60,237 bases of DNA from Planctomycetia bacterium (GTDB taxonomy: Bacteria > Planctomycetota > UBA8108 > UBA1146). The DNA lies in assembly GCA_012269595.1 (NCBI GenBank), contig JAAXJX010000001.1, forward strand, positions 14,316 to 74,552, in the 5' to 3' direction. The position numbers and the translations under genes are program-made. This document shows, piece by piece, positions 43,004 through 50,955 of the stretch (the first letter of the stretch is position 1; each line of letters opens with the position of its first letter). Below the pieces are notes generated by a model that had not been told where the DNA came from, did no database searches, and worked only from the letters and a program-made list of their open reading frames with translations.

Positions 43004-44188
43004 ATGGAAACCGTCAAACTGGGTGGGCAGACCGCCGCCATCGATGCCGATCACGGGTTCGATCGAGAAACCTTCAAGCAGTTCATTTCTTTCGATGTGG
43101 GTGAGGGTGCACCGATTTACTACCACAGTGTTGGCAAGCTGTATCGTCAACCGGGGGGTGAAGTGATCGCCGCCGTGGAGGCGTTGGTCAGTAATCGTCT
43201 GGTGCAGCAGGACGAGGATTCCGCAGAAGCCATCTGCCGGACCATCGTCATCTACCGTGATCCGGAGACGAATGAGATCCTCCAGGAAGATGACGGCCGC
43301 CACATCATTCGTGAATATCCGTACATCAAGGCCCAGTTCGAACTCAAGGATCGTCATGTGGTGATCCACACCGAAGGATTGAGTGGACCGCACCAGAATG
43401 GCCACTATGGCCTGGCCACCGTCAGTAATGACAAGGTCTACGCCCAGCGTTCAGGAGATCGGACCTTCTTCTACTGGACCCTCTACGGAGAGGTGGACAC
43501 TCCCATCGGCAAGGTCTGGTTCAATGAGGCCTACAACGGCTCCACCGACCCCGATGTCATGGTCATGAACCGTTACGGAACCCTGCCCGCGTTCGCGGGT
43601 ATGGGGGACGGTTTCATGCAGACCACCGCGGCTCGTATCGATTCTTACGAGGCACTCCCGGTGCACCTGCGTGAGTACGTGGAAGAGTACGCTCCCTCCC
43701 ATGTAGGACCTCCCGTCGATGATGCGGAGATCGAAGCACTGAAGGAGCAGTACCTGGGGGATCAGCCACCTTTGGCCCCCAAATCTGCGGCCCCCGAAAA
43801 GCTGAGCCGTGAGGAGATCGCCGAGATTGCCGGGCAGTACTTCTCCTGCCTGCGCAACATGGAGGTCGATGCGCTGCTGGATCTCTTCAGCGAGGACGCC
43901 CTCAGCTGGGATCCGGTGGGAACTCCGCCGCTGCTGGTGAAGGACAAGTCGACGAACTACTTCCGCGCGCTTTCCAGTTTCTTCGAGAAGATGGCCCTGA
44001 CCGAAGATGACATCTTTGTCGCCGGAAACGAGGCGGCGATTCGCTGGACCGGAGTCGCCAAACTGCGTTCGAAGGAGCGGGAATTGACCTTCGAGGGCAT
44101 CTCGGTGTTCACCGTCAATGACGACGGCCTGATCTCCAGCGTACGCTCTTACTGGGACAAAAAAGGCCTGATGGCGAGCCTCAAGTAG
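43004..44188 (+). CDS. DUF1838-like protein fused to an NTF2/SnoaL-like domain
   Basis: The 394-residue product has an N-terminal domain with IYYHSVGKLYRQPGGEVIA, TIVIYRDPETNEILQ and FFYWTLYGEVDTPIGKVWF, which fits the DUF1838 pattern moderately. From about residue 265 there is a second domain (REEIAEIAGQYFSCLRNMEVDALLDLF, written in parts, and GISVFTVNDDGLISSVRSYWD) of the NTF2/SnoaL ketosteroid-isomerase-like cone fold. Both parts could bind a small hydrophobic or tetrapyrrole ligand. ATG 43004 has AGGAGG six bases upstream. Its place between haem oxygenase and hemerythrin suggests a role in haem or bilin handling, but this is inference. Confidence 0.7.
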   Translation: METVKLGGQTAAIDADHGFDRETFKQFISFDVGEGAPIYYHSVGKLYRQPGGEVIAAVEALVSNRLVQQDEDSAEAICRTIVIYRDPETNEILQEDDGRHIIREYPYIKAQFELKDRHVVIHTEGLSGPHQNGHYGLATVSNDKVYAQRSGDRTFFYWTLYGEVDTPIGKVWFNEAYNGSTDPDVMVMNRYGTLPAFAGMGDGFMQTTAARIDSYEALPVHLREYVEEYAPSHVGPPVDDAEIEALKEQYLGDQPPLAPKSAAPEKLSREEIAEIAGQYFSCLRNMEVDALLDLFSEDALSWDPVGTPPLLVKDKSTNYFRALSSFFEKMALTEDDIFVAGNEAAIRWTGVAKLRSKERELTFEGISVFTVNDDGLISSVRSYWDKKGLMASLK

Positions 44189-44210
44189 TCCGCCGCGGAA
44201 GGATTTGAAA

Positions 44211-44858
44211 ATGACAGATTTGCAGAAGGTCGACCCTGAGAAGTATGCCGCAGTCGCTGACAATTTTGTTTACGTTCACCGGGCACTGCGACGCGACCTG
44301 GATCGGATCATCGAAGGGGGGGAAGAACTCTTCCAGAGTGACTTCCCCCGCTTTGCACGGATTCTGGAGAAGCATTCCGAGTTGGAGGATCAACTCTTCT
44401 TTCCGGCCCTGGAGGAGCGAGTACCCGGGGTGACGCAGGAAAGCGAGGATCAGCACCAACAAGTGGAAACTCTGGTTGCAGATTTGGCGACAGGAAAGTG
44501 CAGCGATACTGCCAAGAGCCTCTTGCAGTTGCGTGAACTTCTTCACTCTCACCTGGAGGAGGAGGAGCAAAAGGTGATGCCTGCGATGATGGATCACTTT
44601 GAAGCAGCTGAGATCTGGGCCCTCGACGGGCGAATCATGGAGTTCTGTTCACCGGAATTCATGCAGGAGATGTTGCCCTGGTGGTTTGAGCACATCGATG
44701 TCGAGGATCGTGTCTGCGTTGCACAGAATATGGCGGTCGGGGTCCCGGCAGATTTTCTTCCGGTGCTGTGCCAGTGGATTGCTGCAGGTCTTGCGGAGTC
44801 GGAATGGGCAGAATTAATGGAGAAAGTTCCTGCACTGAAGATTCCAACCCCTTCCTGA
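44211..44858 (+). CDS. Hemerythrin-like HHE domain protein
   Basis: The 215-residue product has the two-part HHE cation-binding pattern: VYVHRALRRDLD, then KHSELEDQLFFPAL, then DQHQQVETL and LHSHLEEEEQKVMPAM. These His and Glu residues fit a di-iron centre. The C-terminal 70 residues (MLPWWFEHIDVEDRVCVAQN) are a conserved-looking helical extension. Such proteins bind oxygen, nitric oxide or iron. ATG 44211 follows AAGGA; a TTG at 44205 is also in frame. It ends the haem oxygenase cassette. Confidence 0.85.
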   Translation: MTDLQKVDPEKYAAVADNFVYVHRALRRDLDRIIEGGEELFQSDFPRFARILEKHSELEDQLFFPALEERVPGVTQESEDQHQQVETLVADLATGKCSDTAKSLLQLRELLHSHLEEEEQKVMPAMMDHFEAAEIWALDGRIMEFCSPEFMQEMLPWWFEHIDVEDRVCVAQNMAVGVPADFLPVLCQWIAAGLAESEWAELMEKVPALKIPTPS

Positions 44859-44999
44859 AGCACCTCCAACCCTTTTGGACAGGGGAGCCCAACTGCGACC
44901 TTGATCCCTCCTCCCTGAGAGGCCACTATCGGTTCGGGCTTATTTGCAACGAACAGATTTTGGACTTTATGACGTCTTCTCTGTCGAGGGGGGTGGTGG

Positions 45000-45719
45000 A
45001 TGCTGCATGCATTGAAAATTGCGGTTTGGGTGAGTGGGTTTGTTCTTCTGAATGCCGTCACAACATTGCTGTTTGTGCAGAGTGCGGCTCCAGTGGCTGC
45101 GGGTCCCAATAACTGTGTGGATGGAGATGTCAATGGTGACTCAGTCGTCGACATCACCGACCCGATTCACCTCCTGGGTTACATCTTTGAAGGGACACCG
45201 TTGCCAGTGGCCTGTGCCCAGCAACCACCCTTTGGAGACATCTTCAAATTGAGTGGTTCGCCCGAGCTGGAGTTGTCACCGCAAACCACTTTCGGTTGTA
45301 ACACGGACAATCCTTCTCCTTTGGTTCCGGATTGCATGGCATATCCGATTTATTTCGGTACCGACGAGTTTGAAAGTGGAGTGCTCTCTGCTTCTCAATC
45401 GGATGTGGTCATTCAGGAAGAAGGCGTTTACTACCTCAAGTTCCAGCTCGACATGCAGATGTTGAGTGGGACCGGGGACCATGCGAGTGTGAGAATCTTG
45501 CGCAACGGCGTGGTCATCGAGGAAGAAATTGTCGGTGATCTTGTCGGACGCAAACAGGCCCAGGTGGAAACCATGGAGTTTTTCAACGCCGGAGATGTCC
45601 TCGAGTTCTCCTTCTTGCCCAGCTTTCAAGATCAGGAAGTCACTCCCGTCAACGGTGTCTACCCACGTACCCTCCACAGCAACGGGACCTGGGTCATCGG
45701 CTATCGGATGATGCATTAG
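45000..45719 (+). CDS. Exported protein with one dockerin-like calcium loop
   Basis: The 239-residue product has a signal peptide (VWVSGFVLLNAVTTLLFV), then one dockerin-like half-repeat (DGDVNGDSVVDITDPIHLLG). After a Cys- and Pro-rich linker comes a beta-rich domain (YYLKFQLDMQML, VRILRNGVVIEEEIVGD, GDVLEFSFLPSF) that looks like a carbohydrate-binding or C1q-like jelly roll. ATG 45000 follows GAGGGG with seven-base spacing. It shares the dockerin style with the gene at 14921-15742. No enzyme motif was seen. Confidence 0.72.
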   Translation: MLHALKIAVWVSGFVLLNAVTTLLFVQSAAPVAAGPNNCVDGDVNGDSVVDITDPIHLLGYIFEGTPLPVACAQQPPFGDIFKLSGSPELELSPQTTFGCNTDNPSPLVPDCMAYPIYFGTDEFESGVLSASQSDVVIQEEGVYYLKFQLDMQMLSGTGDHASVRILRNGVVIEEEIVGDLVGRKQAQVETMEFFNAGDVLEFSFLPSFQDQEVTPVNGVYPRTLHSNGTWVIGYRMMH

Positions 45720-45756
45720 GGGAGAGGGCTCCTCATTGGGGGGAGCCTGCAAATGG

Positions 45757-45788
45757 AAAACCCCGCTGAGCCGTAAAGCCTAGCGGGG
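45757..45788 (-). terminator. Minus-strand terminator after tRNA-Phe
   Basis: On the minus strand CCCCGCT pairs with AGCGGGG around 14 bases, followed by TTTT. It lies 17 bases past the tRNA 3' end and also meets the convergent dockerin-like gene. Confidence 0.7.
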
Positions 45789-45804
45789 CAAGGATCTCTA
45801 AATG

Positions 45805-45877
45805 TGGCCAGGGGCGGATTCGAACCGCCGACACCTGCATTTTCAGTGCAGTGCTCTACCAACTGAGCTACCTGGCC
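45805..45877 (-). tRNA. tRNA-Phe (anticodon GAA)
   Basis: The minus strand gives a 73-base tRNA. The acceptor GGCCAGG pairs with CCTGGCC, the D-arm has AGCTCAGTTGGTAGAGC, and the anticodon stem CTGCA/TGCAG holds loop CTGAAAA with anticodon GAA. The T-arm has GGTTCGAATCC. CCA is not encoded. It lies 17 bases downstream of rpsT and may be co-transcribed with it. Confidence 0.97.
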
Positions 45878-45893
45878 CGGTCGAGCAAAGAAC

Positions 45894-46166
45894 TTACTGA
45901 GTCTTGAGGAATGCCGCAAGTCTTCTCTGGATAGAAGATTTTCTTCTGCCTGCGGTGTTCTTGTGCATGGTGCTCTTCTTGGCCGCACGGTCCAGCTTGA
46001 TCTGGACGGCACGGGTCAGGGAAGTGGCTTTTTCCTTGTCCCCATCCTCCATCGCCTGAAGGGCGCTCTTGGTCAGGGTCTTGATCTCAGATTTGGCCAT
46101 CCGGTTACGCAGGTTACGCTTGGCATCCTGACGAATTCGCTTCTTGGCCTGATTGTTATTCGGCAT
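45894..46166 (-). CDS. rpsT: 30S ribosomal protein S20
   Basis: The 90-residue basic helical protein begins MPNNNQAKKRIRQDAKRN and has MHKNTAGRRKSSIQRRL near the end, both typical of S20. GAGGA lies just upstream of the ATG. It binds 16S rRNA in the small subunit. It follows the TPR gene by 22 bases on the same strand. Confidence 0.97.
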   Translation of the reverse strand: MPNNNQAKKRIRQDAKRNLRNRMAKSEIKTLTKSALQAMEDGDKEKATSLTRAVQIKLDRAAKKSTMHKNTAGRRKSSIQRRLAAFLKTQ

Positions 46167-46188
46167 GGTCCTCTTTCCCCACAGACGC

Positions 46189-47562
46189 CTACATGGCGCT
46201 GCGGATCTCGGTCACTTTCTGGGAGACGTCGCGGAAACTGATATCCACTGACATGATCTCCTCCAGGTATTCGAGAGCCTTGTCGCTCTCACCCTTGGTT
46301 TGATGGGCGATAGCCAAATCATAGCGTACAGATTTGGCCAGGTCGCTGTCCGGTTCACTCAATCCTTCCAAAGCAGAGCCGTACTCCTTGATCGCCAGAT
46401 CGTGGAGGGACTTGTTGAAGAAGGCTTTTCCAATGTTGTAGGTCGATCCCGTGACAAACTTGGGATCTTTGCGGGCGTTCTGGAACTGGGCGATGGCCTC
46501 GTCCCACTGTCCGTCCGTCAGCAGCAGCTCCCCGTACTGGAACTTGAGGGCAAAATCGGTCGGGTGCTCCTGCACGCGACGGGCGTAATCCTCGACGCGG
46601 AAGGCGTGCAGTTCCTTCTCGGCCTGCTCGATGGCGGCCGCATTACCCTCGGCATCCTCCATGCGCAGCGTCTCGATCTTGTCGACGTAGATCTGCTCGT
46701 TGAGGTTACCCAACTTGTCGGAGGCGTACATGTCCTGCGGGTTGACTTCGAGAGCCTTCTCGTAGGAGGTACGGGCGCCATCGAAATCGCGGGCCTTGAG
46801 CTGGATATCGCCCAGATCCCTCCAGAGACGGGAGTTCTCCGGATCTGCCTCCGCCTTTTCGCGGGCGACCTCGGCGGCACTCTTGGCGTCATCCGCCGAG
46901 CGAATGATGGTGGCGGCCTGCTCCAGTTTCTTCGATTCGTCCTCGTCCTTGAGGAGATCGCGGAAGGAGCCGTCGCCCTCTTTCTTGCGCTCTTCGGTCT
47001 TCGCCATCATTTGAGCGGCGGAGAGGTTACGGATCGCCTTGCCCGCTTCTCCGTCGGAGGGGGAGGCGGCACGAACCCGCTCCCAGCAGGCGATGGCCTC
47101 ATCCAGTTCCTTGTCTTTTTCATGGAGACGGCCCAGATTCTTCCAGGCATCCATGTTGTTGGGATCCGCCTCGGTCGCTTCCAGATACGCCTGCTTGGCG
47201 GAAGCCATGCGGTCGGTGGCGAGGAAGGCTTCGGCGAGCTGGAAAAGTTCACCGGCACTCTGGGGCGCCACGCAGAGGAACTTTTCGATCTCGATGATCT
47301 GTTCCTCATACTTTTTCTGCATGCCCAGTTTCTTGATGGAACCGAGCAGCAGGGCGTTTTTCATTTTGACGAGACCGCCTCCGGTGGTGCTGCCACCGTT
47401 GGTCATGATGCGGGCGATCTGTGCCTGACGAAGACGCTTGCGCTCTTCCATGCGATCGGCATCGATCTGCAATCCCTGCTGGTAGAGTTCGATGGCGTAA
47501 TCGAAGTTCTTTTTCTTGAGAGCCTGATCCGCCTTCGTGAAGAAGTTATCCGCTGCGGCCAT
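46189..47562 (-). CDS. Tetratricopeptide-repeat protein
   Basis: The 457-residue product is made of TPR units (for example NFFTKADQALKKKNFDYAIE, NMDAWKNLGRLHEKDKELDE and SRLWRDLGDIQLKARDFDGA). There is a charged middle and no signal peptide or membrane segment. It probably acts as a cytoplasmic scaffold. It is the first gene of a unit with rpsT and tRNA-Phe and is divergent from def across a hairpin-rich region. A 506-codon frame on the opposite strand is a codon-bias shadow. Confidence 0.85.
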   Translation of the reverse strand: MAAADNFFTKADQALKKKNFDYAIELYQQGLQIDADRMEERKRLRQAQIARIMTNGGSTTGGGLVKMKNALLLGSIKKLGMQKKYEEQIIEIEKFLCVAPQSAGELFQLAEAFLATDRMASAKQAYLEATEADPNNMDAWKNLGRLHEKDKELDEAIACWERVRAASPSDGEAGKAIRNLSAAQMMAKTEERKKEGDGSFRDLLKDEDESKKLEQAATIIRSADDAKSAAEVAREKAEADPENSRLWRDLGDIQLKARDFDGARTSYEKALEVNPQDMYASDKLGNLNEQIYVDKIETLRMEDAEGNAAAIEQAEKELHAFRVEDYARRVQEHPTDFALKFQYGELLLTDGQWDEAIAQFQNARKDPKFVTGSTYNIGKAFFNKSLHDLAIKEYGSALEGLSEPDSDLAKSVRYDLAIAHQTKGESDKALEYLEEIMSVDISFRDVSQKVTEIRSAM

Positions 47563-47938
47563 ATCCTCTTCTCTCCTGCTTCATCATGTGGTTTCCCCAA
47601 TGGGGGAACCGATGGTTGGGCATGCCGGGGTCCTGAGATTTCTCACGGACTAAACCCGGGGACAAACCCAGATCAAAAAAAACCGGGGAATGCCGGGGGT
47701 CTGCGGGATTCTGAACCCTGTGATTCCGAACCCTCGGATACTGATACCTGGGTTCGGGATCGGCGGACCGACGGCGAAACAAGACTCCGGAAACCCCGGA
47801 GAGTACCCGTGGAGCCTTAAATGGTCAACAACTCCGGACCAGATTGGTACTTGGGTACTCTGGCCGATATCGGCCGTTACTGCTAGGATCAGGGCGTTCC
47901 CGGGGAGGATCCCGGGAGGATTCCCATTCGGAGGCCCC
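47563..47938. other. Hairpin-rich region between the TPR gene and def
   Basis: No gene was found. Inverted repeats are dense: GAT-TCCGAACCC (47722-47733) with GGGTTCGG-GATC (47750-47761), CTCCGG/CCGGAG near 47785-47801, a GGCCGATATCGGCC palindrome near 47862-47875 and CCCGGG-GAGGAT-CCCGGG near 47899-47916. GTAC-containing repeats (AGTACCC, GGTACTTGGGTACT) are also present. It should hold the divergent promoters. Confidence 0.5.
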
Positions 47939-48553
47939 TTGAGCACACCTTCAGGACCCGGCAGAAAATCTTCCAATCCCTCGGAGGGGGATTCTGGGGC
48001 CCGTCAGGGGCATTTGAGGCCCTCTCCAGAAGATCTGCGACTGCGAGTCTACCCCGACCCGGTACTGCGCCAGAGGTGCCGACCTGTGGAGGTGGTGGAC
48101 GATCGGGTGCAGGCCTGCATCGATCGCATGTTTGAGTTGATGTACGAGCATCAGGGGATTGGTCTGGCCGCTCCGCAGGCGGGGTGGGACGCCCGTGTCT
48201 TTGTGATCAATGTCGTGGGTTCCGAGGAGGAGCCGGATGGCCAGATGGCGTTCGTCAATCCTCAGGTGGAATTGATCGACCGGGACGAGCGCGATTCCTT
48301 TGAAGAAGGTTGCCTGAGTCTTCCGGGGATCCGCCTCGATGTCGAGCGTCCGATGAAGGTGAGAGTGCAGGCCCTTGATCGGGAGGGGAATCCCTTCACC
48401 CTCGAGGCGGAGGATCTCTTCGGCCGTTGTATTCAGCATGAAAATGATCACCTCGATGGAATCCTGATTCCATCACGGGTCTCGACCCTGCGACGGATGG
48501 CTGTTCGCGGAAAACTGCGCGAACTGGAAGAGGAATGGGATCCGAACTCTTGA
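47939..48553 (+). CDS. def: Peptide deformylase
   Basis: The 204-residue metalloenzyme removes the N-terminal formyl group from new proteins. Its three motifs are present: GIGLAAPQAG near residue 77, EEGCLSLPG with the metal Cys, and QHENDHLDG with two metal His and the catalytic Glu. About 30 polar residues precede the usual start. TTG 47939 is chosen because GGAGG lies four bases upstream. It overlaps ribF. Confidence 0.95.
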   Translation: MSTPSGPGRKSSNPSEGDSGARQGHLRPSPEDLRLRVYPDPVLRQRCRPVEVVDDRVQACIDRMFELMYEHQGIGLAAPQAGWDARVFVINVVGSEEEPDGQMAFVNPQVELIDRDERDSFEEGCLSLPGIRLDVERPMKVRVQALDREGNPFTLEAEDLFGRCIQHENDHLDGILIPSRVSTLRRMAVRGKLRELEEEWDPNS

Positions 48554-49560
48554 ACATCATTCGCGGTCTGTCCGAACTGAAGAACACCGACTTTTCTGAA
48601 TCCGGAGTGCAGATTCCGGTGTGCACCATCGGATTTTTCGATGGGGTTCATCGGGGGCACGCCTCTCTGGTCAAGGATCTTTCCCGTTGGGCTCAGCAGT
48701 TGGGTGGGACACCGATGGTGATCACCTTCGCCAATCATCCGAAAGAGATCACTCTCGGTCATGCTCCGGCGATGTTGACTCCGGTCAGTACCCGATTGCA
48801 GCAACTGGAAGAGTTGGGCATCGAGTGGGTGATCCTGCTCGAGTTTGACGAAGATCTGGCTTCCTGGTCTGCGGAACGATTTGTCGATGAGGTGATTCAG
48901 GAATGCGTGCAGTGTCGTCACCTGTTGATGGGTTTCGATTCCGCTTTTGGGCAGGGAGCCCGCGGGACCTTTGACTATCTTCAGCAGTTGAATCTTGCTG
49001 ATCTCGAACTGCGATCCTCACCACCCCTGTTGGTGGAAGGGGAGGCGGTCAGTTCCTCCGCAGTGCGAGCGTGCCTTCAGGAGGGGGATCTGCGGCGGGT
49101 GACCCTGATGCTGGATCGTCCCTATTCCCTTTCGGGGCCGGTGATTACCGGAGATCAGCGGGGAAGGACCATCGGTTTCCCGACCGCCAATCTCGATCCG
49201 GGCAAGGTCCTGGTCCCACCGGTGGGGGTATACGTCGGTCGAGCCATTCTGCTCGAAGAGGGTGGGTCACCGGGGGAGATTTGGCCGACTGCCATCAACA
49301 TCGGCCGTCGTCCGACCTTCGGTACTCCGGAAGCTCCGGAGGGAACCCCTTTTGATCCCGCCCTTGATCGTCTGGAAGCTCATCTGGATGGGTTTTCAGG
49401 AGATCTTTACGGTCGCACCCTTGCGATCGAATTCCATCGACGCCTGCGGGGGGAGCGCAAGTTTTCATCCCTGGACTCCCTCAAGCAGCAGATCGTTCGC
49501 GATGTGGAATCGTTGCGGGATTGGTGGCGCGGTTTCGACGGGGGGGCTGCTGCGATCTAG
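48535..49560 (+). CDS. ribF: Bifunctional riboflavin kinase / FAD synthetase
   Basis: The 341-residue enzyme makes FMN and FAD. The N-terminal adenylyltransferase has CTIGFFDGVHRGHASLV and SSSAVRACLQEGDL; the C-terminal kinase has GRTIGFPTANL, with NIGRRPTFG following. ATG 48535 lies inside def (19-base overlap) with GGAAG upstream; TTG 48550 with a four-base overlap is the alternative. No FMN riboswitch was seen. It overlaps the convergent lipoate ligase gene by four bases at the stops. Confidence 0.93.
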   Translation: MGSELLNIIRGLSELKNTDFSESGVQIPVCTIGFFDGVHRGHASLVKDLSRWAQQLGGTPMVITFANHPKEITLGHAPAMLTPVSTRLQQLEELGIEWVILLEFDEDLASWSAERFVDEVIQECVQCRHLLMGFDSAFGQGARGTFDYLQQLNLADLELRSSPPLLVEGEAVSSSAVRACLQEGDLRRVTLMLDRPYSLSGPVITGDQRGRTIGFPTANLDPGKVLVPPVGVYVGRAILLEEGGSPGEIWPTAINIGRRPTFGTPEAPEGTPFDPALDRLEAHLDGFSGDLYGRTLAIEFHRRLRGERKFSSLDSLKQQIVRDVESLRDWWRGFDGGAAAI

Positions 49561-50354
49561 CGGCGATTCCACTCGACAGTGCCGAAACGATTCTCGACCG
49601 CTTCAGAAACACGCTCGGCTTGCTCCTCAGTGAGATCGGTCTGCCACTTTTCAGCGGTCTCGCCTTCTATTCCCAACCACTTCTGCATCAGCAATTCCAT
49701 CCACGACTGATCTTCTTCGACGGGGCGTGAGGCGGGGCCGCGGTGGAGGCTGCCCTCGATCAGAACCCGCCCCGGTCGGAAGGCGAGAGCGAGACCACCG
49801 GCCTTGACTGTTTCGCCATCAACTTCCAGCACCAGATCACTGGGTGATCGGCGCTGGAAGCAATCGACGACGTCGACCATCTCCTTTTCCCGATCCTCTC
49901 CTCCCCGGGTGTGAATCCCGGGAGAAAGCAAGCTACCCAAGACCTTTGAGATTTGGGTGGCCACCTTGCCAGGACTGCGATCGGGGAAGTGCGGTGAGGG
50001 GCAGGGGCCTGCGATGGCGATGGTCAGATCTTCGCCGTGAAGGATAGATCCACCACCGGTAACCCGGCGAACCGCTGGCAAACTATCCGCTTTATCACCG
50101 GGGCTGGACGTGGGGGAGGGCTGCGTTCCACTCAAGGATTGGGAACTGAAGGGATGAATCTGCGGGAACGATTCGTCGGAGGAGTTCTGTGGCCAGGATT
50201 GGAAGCGGCCGAGGGTCACGCAGGGGCGATCCCAGCGCGTCAGCCTCAACCACCAGCCTTCACTTTCGAGGAGCACCTCGTCGAGGGCCATGTTGGAGGC
50301 AGGATCGAGGGGACCCGGGTCGAGGAGGTGAATCTTTGCGGGTTTCAGAATCAC
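49557..50354 (-). CDS. Lipoate-protein ligase family protein
   Basis: The 265-residue product belongs to the LplA/LipB/BirA fold. It has NMALDEVLLE, the lipoyl-binding RRVTGGGSILHGEDL, and DGETVKAGGLAL with the catalytic Lys. It has no C-terminal LplA accessory domain, so it resembles LipM-type octanoyltransferases or the large subunit of a two-part ligase. It lies 30 bases after gcvH on the same strand, so GcvH is its likely target. A Ser/Pro-rich insertion lies near residues 60-90. Confidence 0.87.
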   Translation of the reverse strand: MILKPAKIHLLDPGPLDPASNMALDEVLLESEGWWLRLTRWDRPCVTLGRFQSWPQNSSDESFPQIHPFSSQSLSGTQPSPTSSPGDKADSLPAVRRVTGGGSILHGEDLTIAIAGPCPSPHFPDRSPGKVATQISKVLGSLLSPGIHTRGGEDREKEMVDVVDCFQRRSPSDLVLEVDGETVKAGGLALAFRPGRVLIEGSLHRGPASRPVEEDQSWMELLMQKWLGIEGETAEKWQTDLTEEQAERVSEAVENRFGTVEWNRR

Positions 50355-50384
50355 CTCCCGGACCGGTCTTCTTCAGATGGGAGA

Positions 50385-50774
50385 TCAGCTGTTGTTGAGC
50401 TGACTCTCGTAGTCGGCGGGGTTCATCAACTGGTCTTTCCAGGAATCGTCCGCAGGTTTGATCTTCAGCATCCAGCCTTCTTCGAAGGGGGAGTCGGTAA
50501 TCGGCTCCTGGCTATCTAGGAGAGAGGCATTCGACTCGATGACCTGACCACTGATGGGCGAGTTCAGGGCGCTCACGGCTTTCACCGATTCGATTTCACC
50601 GAACTGCTGTTCAAAGTGAACGTCTTCACCCTCGCCGGGGAGTTCGATGTAAACCAGTTCACCCAGCTCACTGGCGGCAAACTCGGTGATGCCGATGGTG
50701 ACGACACCGTCGTCCCCTTCCTGGGCCCACTCATGGCTGGAGAGGTAAAAACGATCAGCGGGTACTTCAGACAT
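50385..50774 (-). CDS. gcvH: Glycine cleavage system H protein
   Basis: The 129-residue carrier has FYLSSHEWAQ, GITEFAASELGELVYIELP and the lipoyl-lysine motif GEIESVKAVSALNSP with Lys near 63. It shuttles the aminomethyl group between GcvP and GcvT on its lipoyl arm. ATG 50774 follows GGGAGA; the frame extends upstream but without family sequence. It lies between gcvT (181-base gap) and the lipoate ligase. No gcvP is in the window. Confidence 0.95.
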   Translation of the reverse strand: MSEVPADRFYLSSHEWAQEGDDGVVTIGITEFAASELGELVYIELPGEGEDVHFEQQFGEIESVKAVSALNSPISGQVIESNASLLDSQEPITDSPFEEGWMLKIKPADDSWKDQLMNPADYESQLNNS

Positions 50775-50955
50775 GCTCTGTCTCCCTCGTCTTTCGGTCC
50801 CGTTTTCCCGCGAAGATTTCTCGCGAAGAAAGGGACTCTCTTCCCTTTGGATCCTGGTCGGAAAGATCCCGATTCTTCCCCGACTCTGGTCCGGGGAAAA
50901 TATGATTGAGACGCCCCCTGAATGCAAGGATTTGCCCAGAGGGATCTCGACGTCT

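Noticed and set aside
46300-47820. A 506-codon plus-strand frame opposite the TPR gene
   Set aside because: The sense strand encodes clear TPR units; the antisense translation has no family pattern and no ribosome site.
50775-50955. A glycine riboswitch in the gcvT-gcvH gap
   Set aside because: Only weak hairpins are visible and no tandem glycine aptamer pattern.
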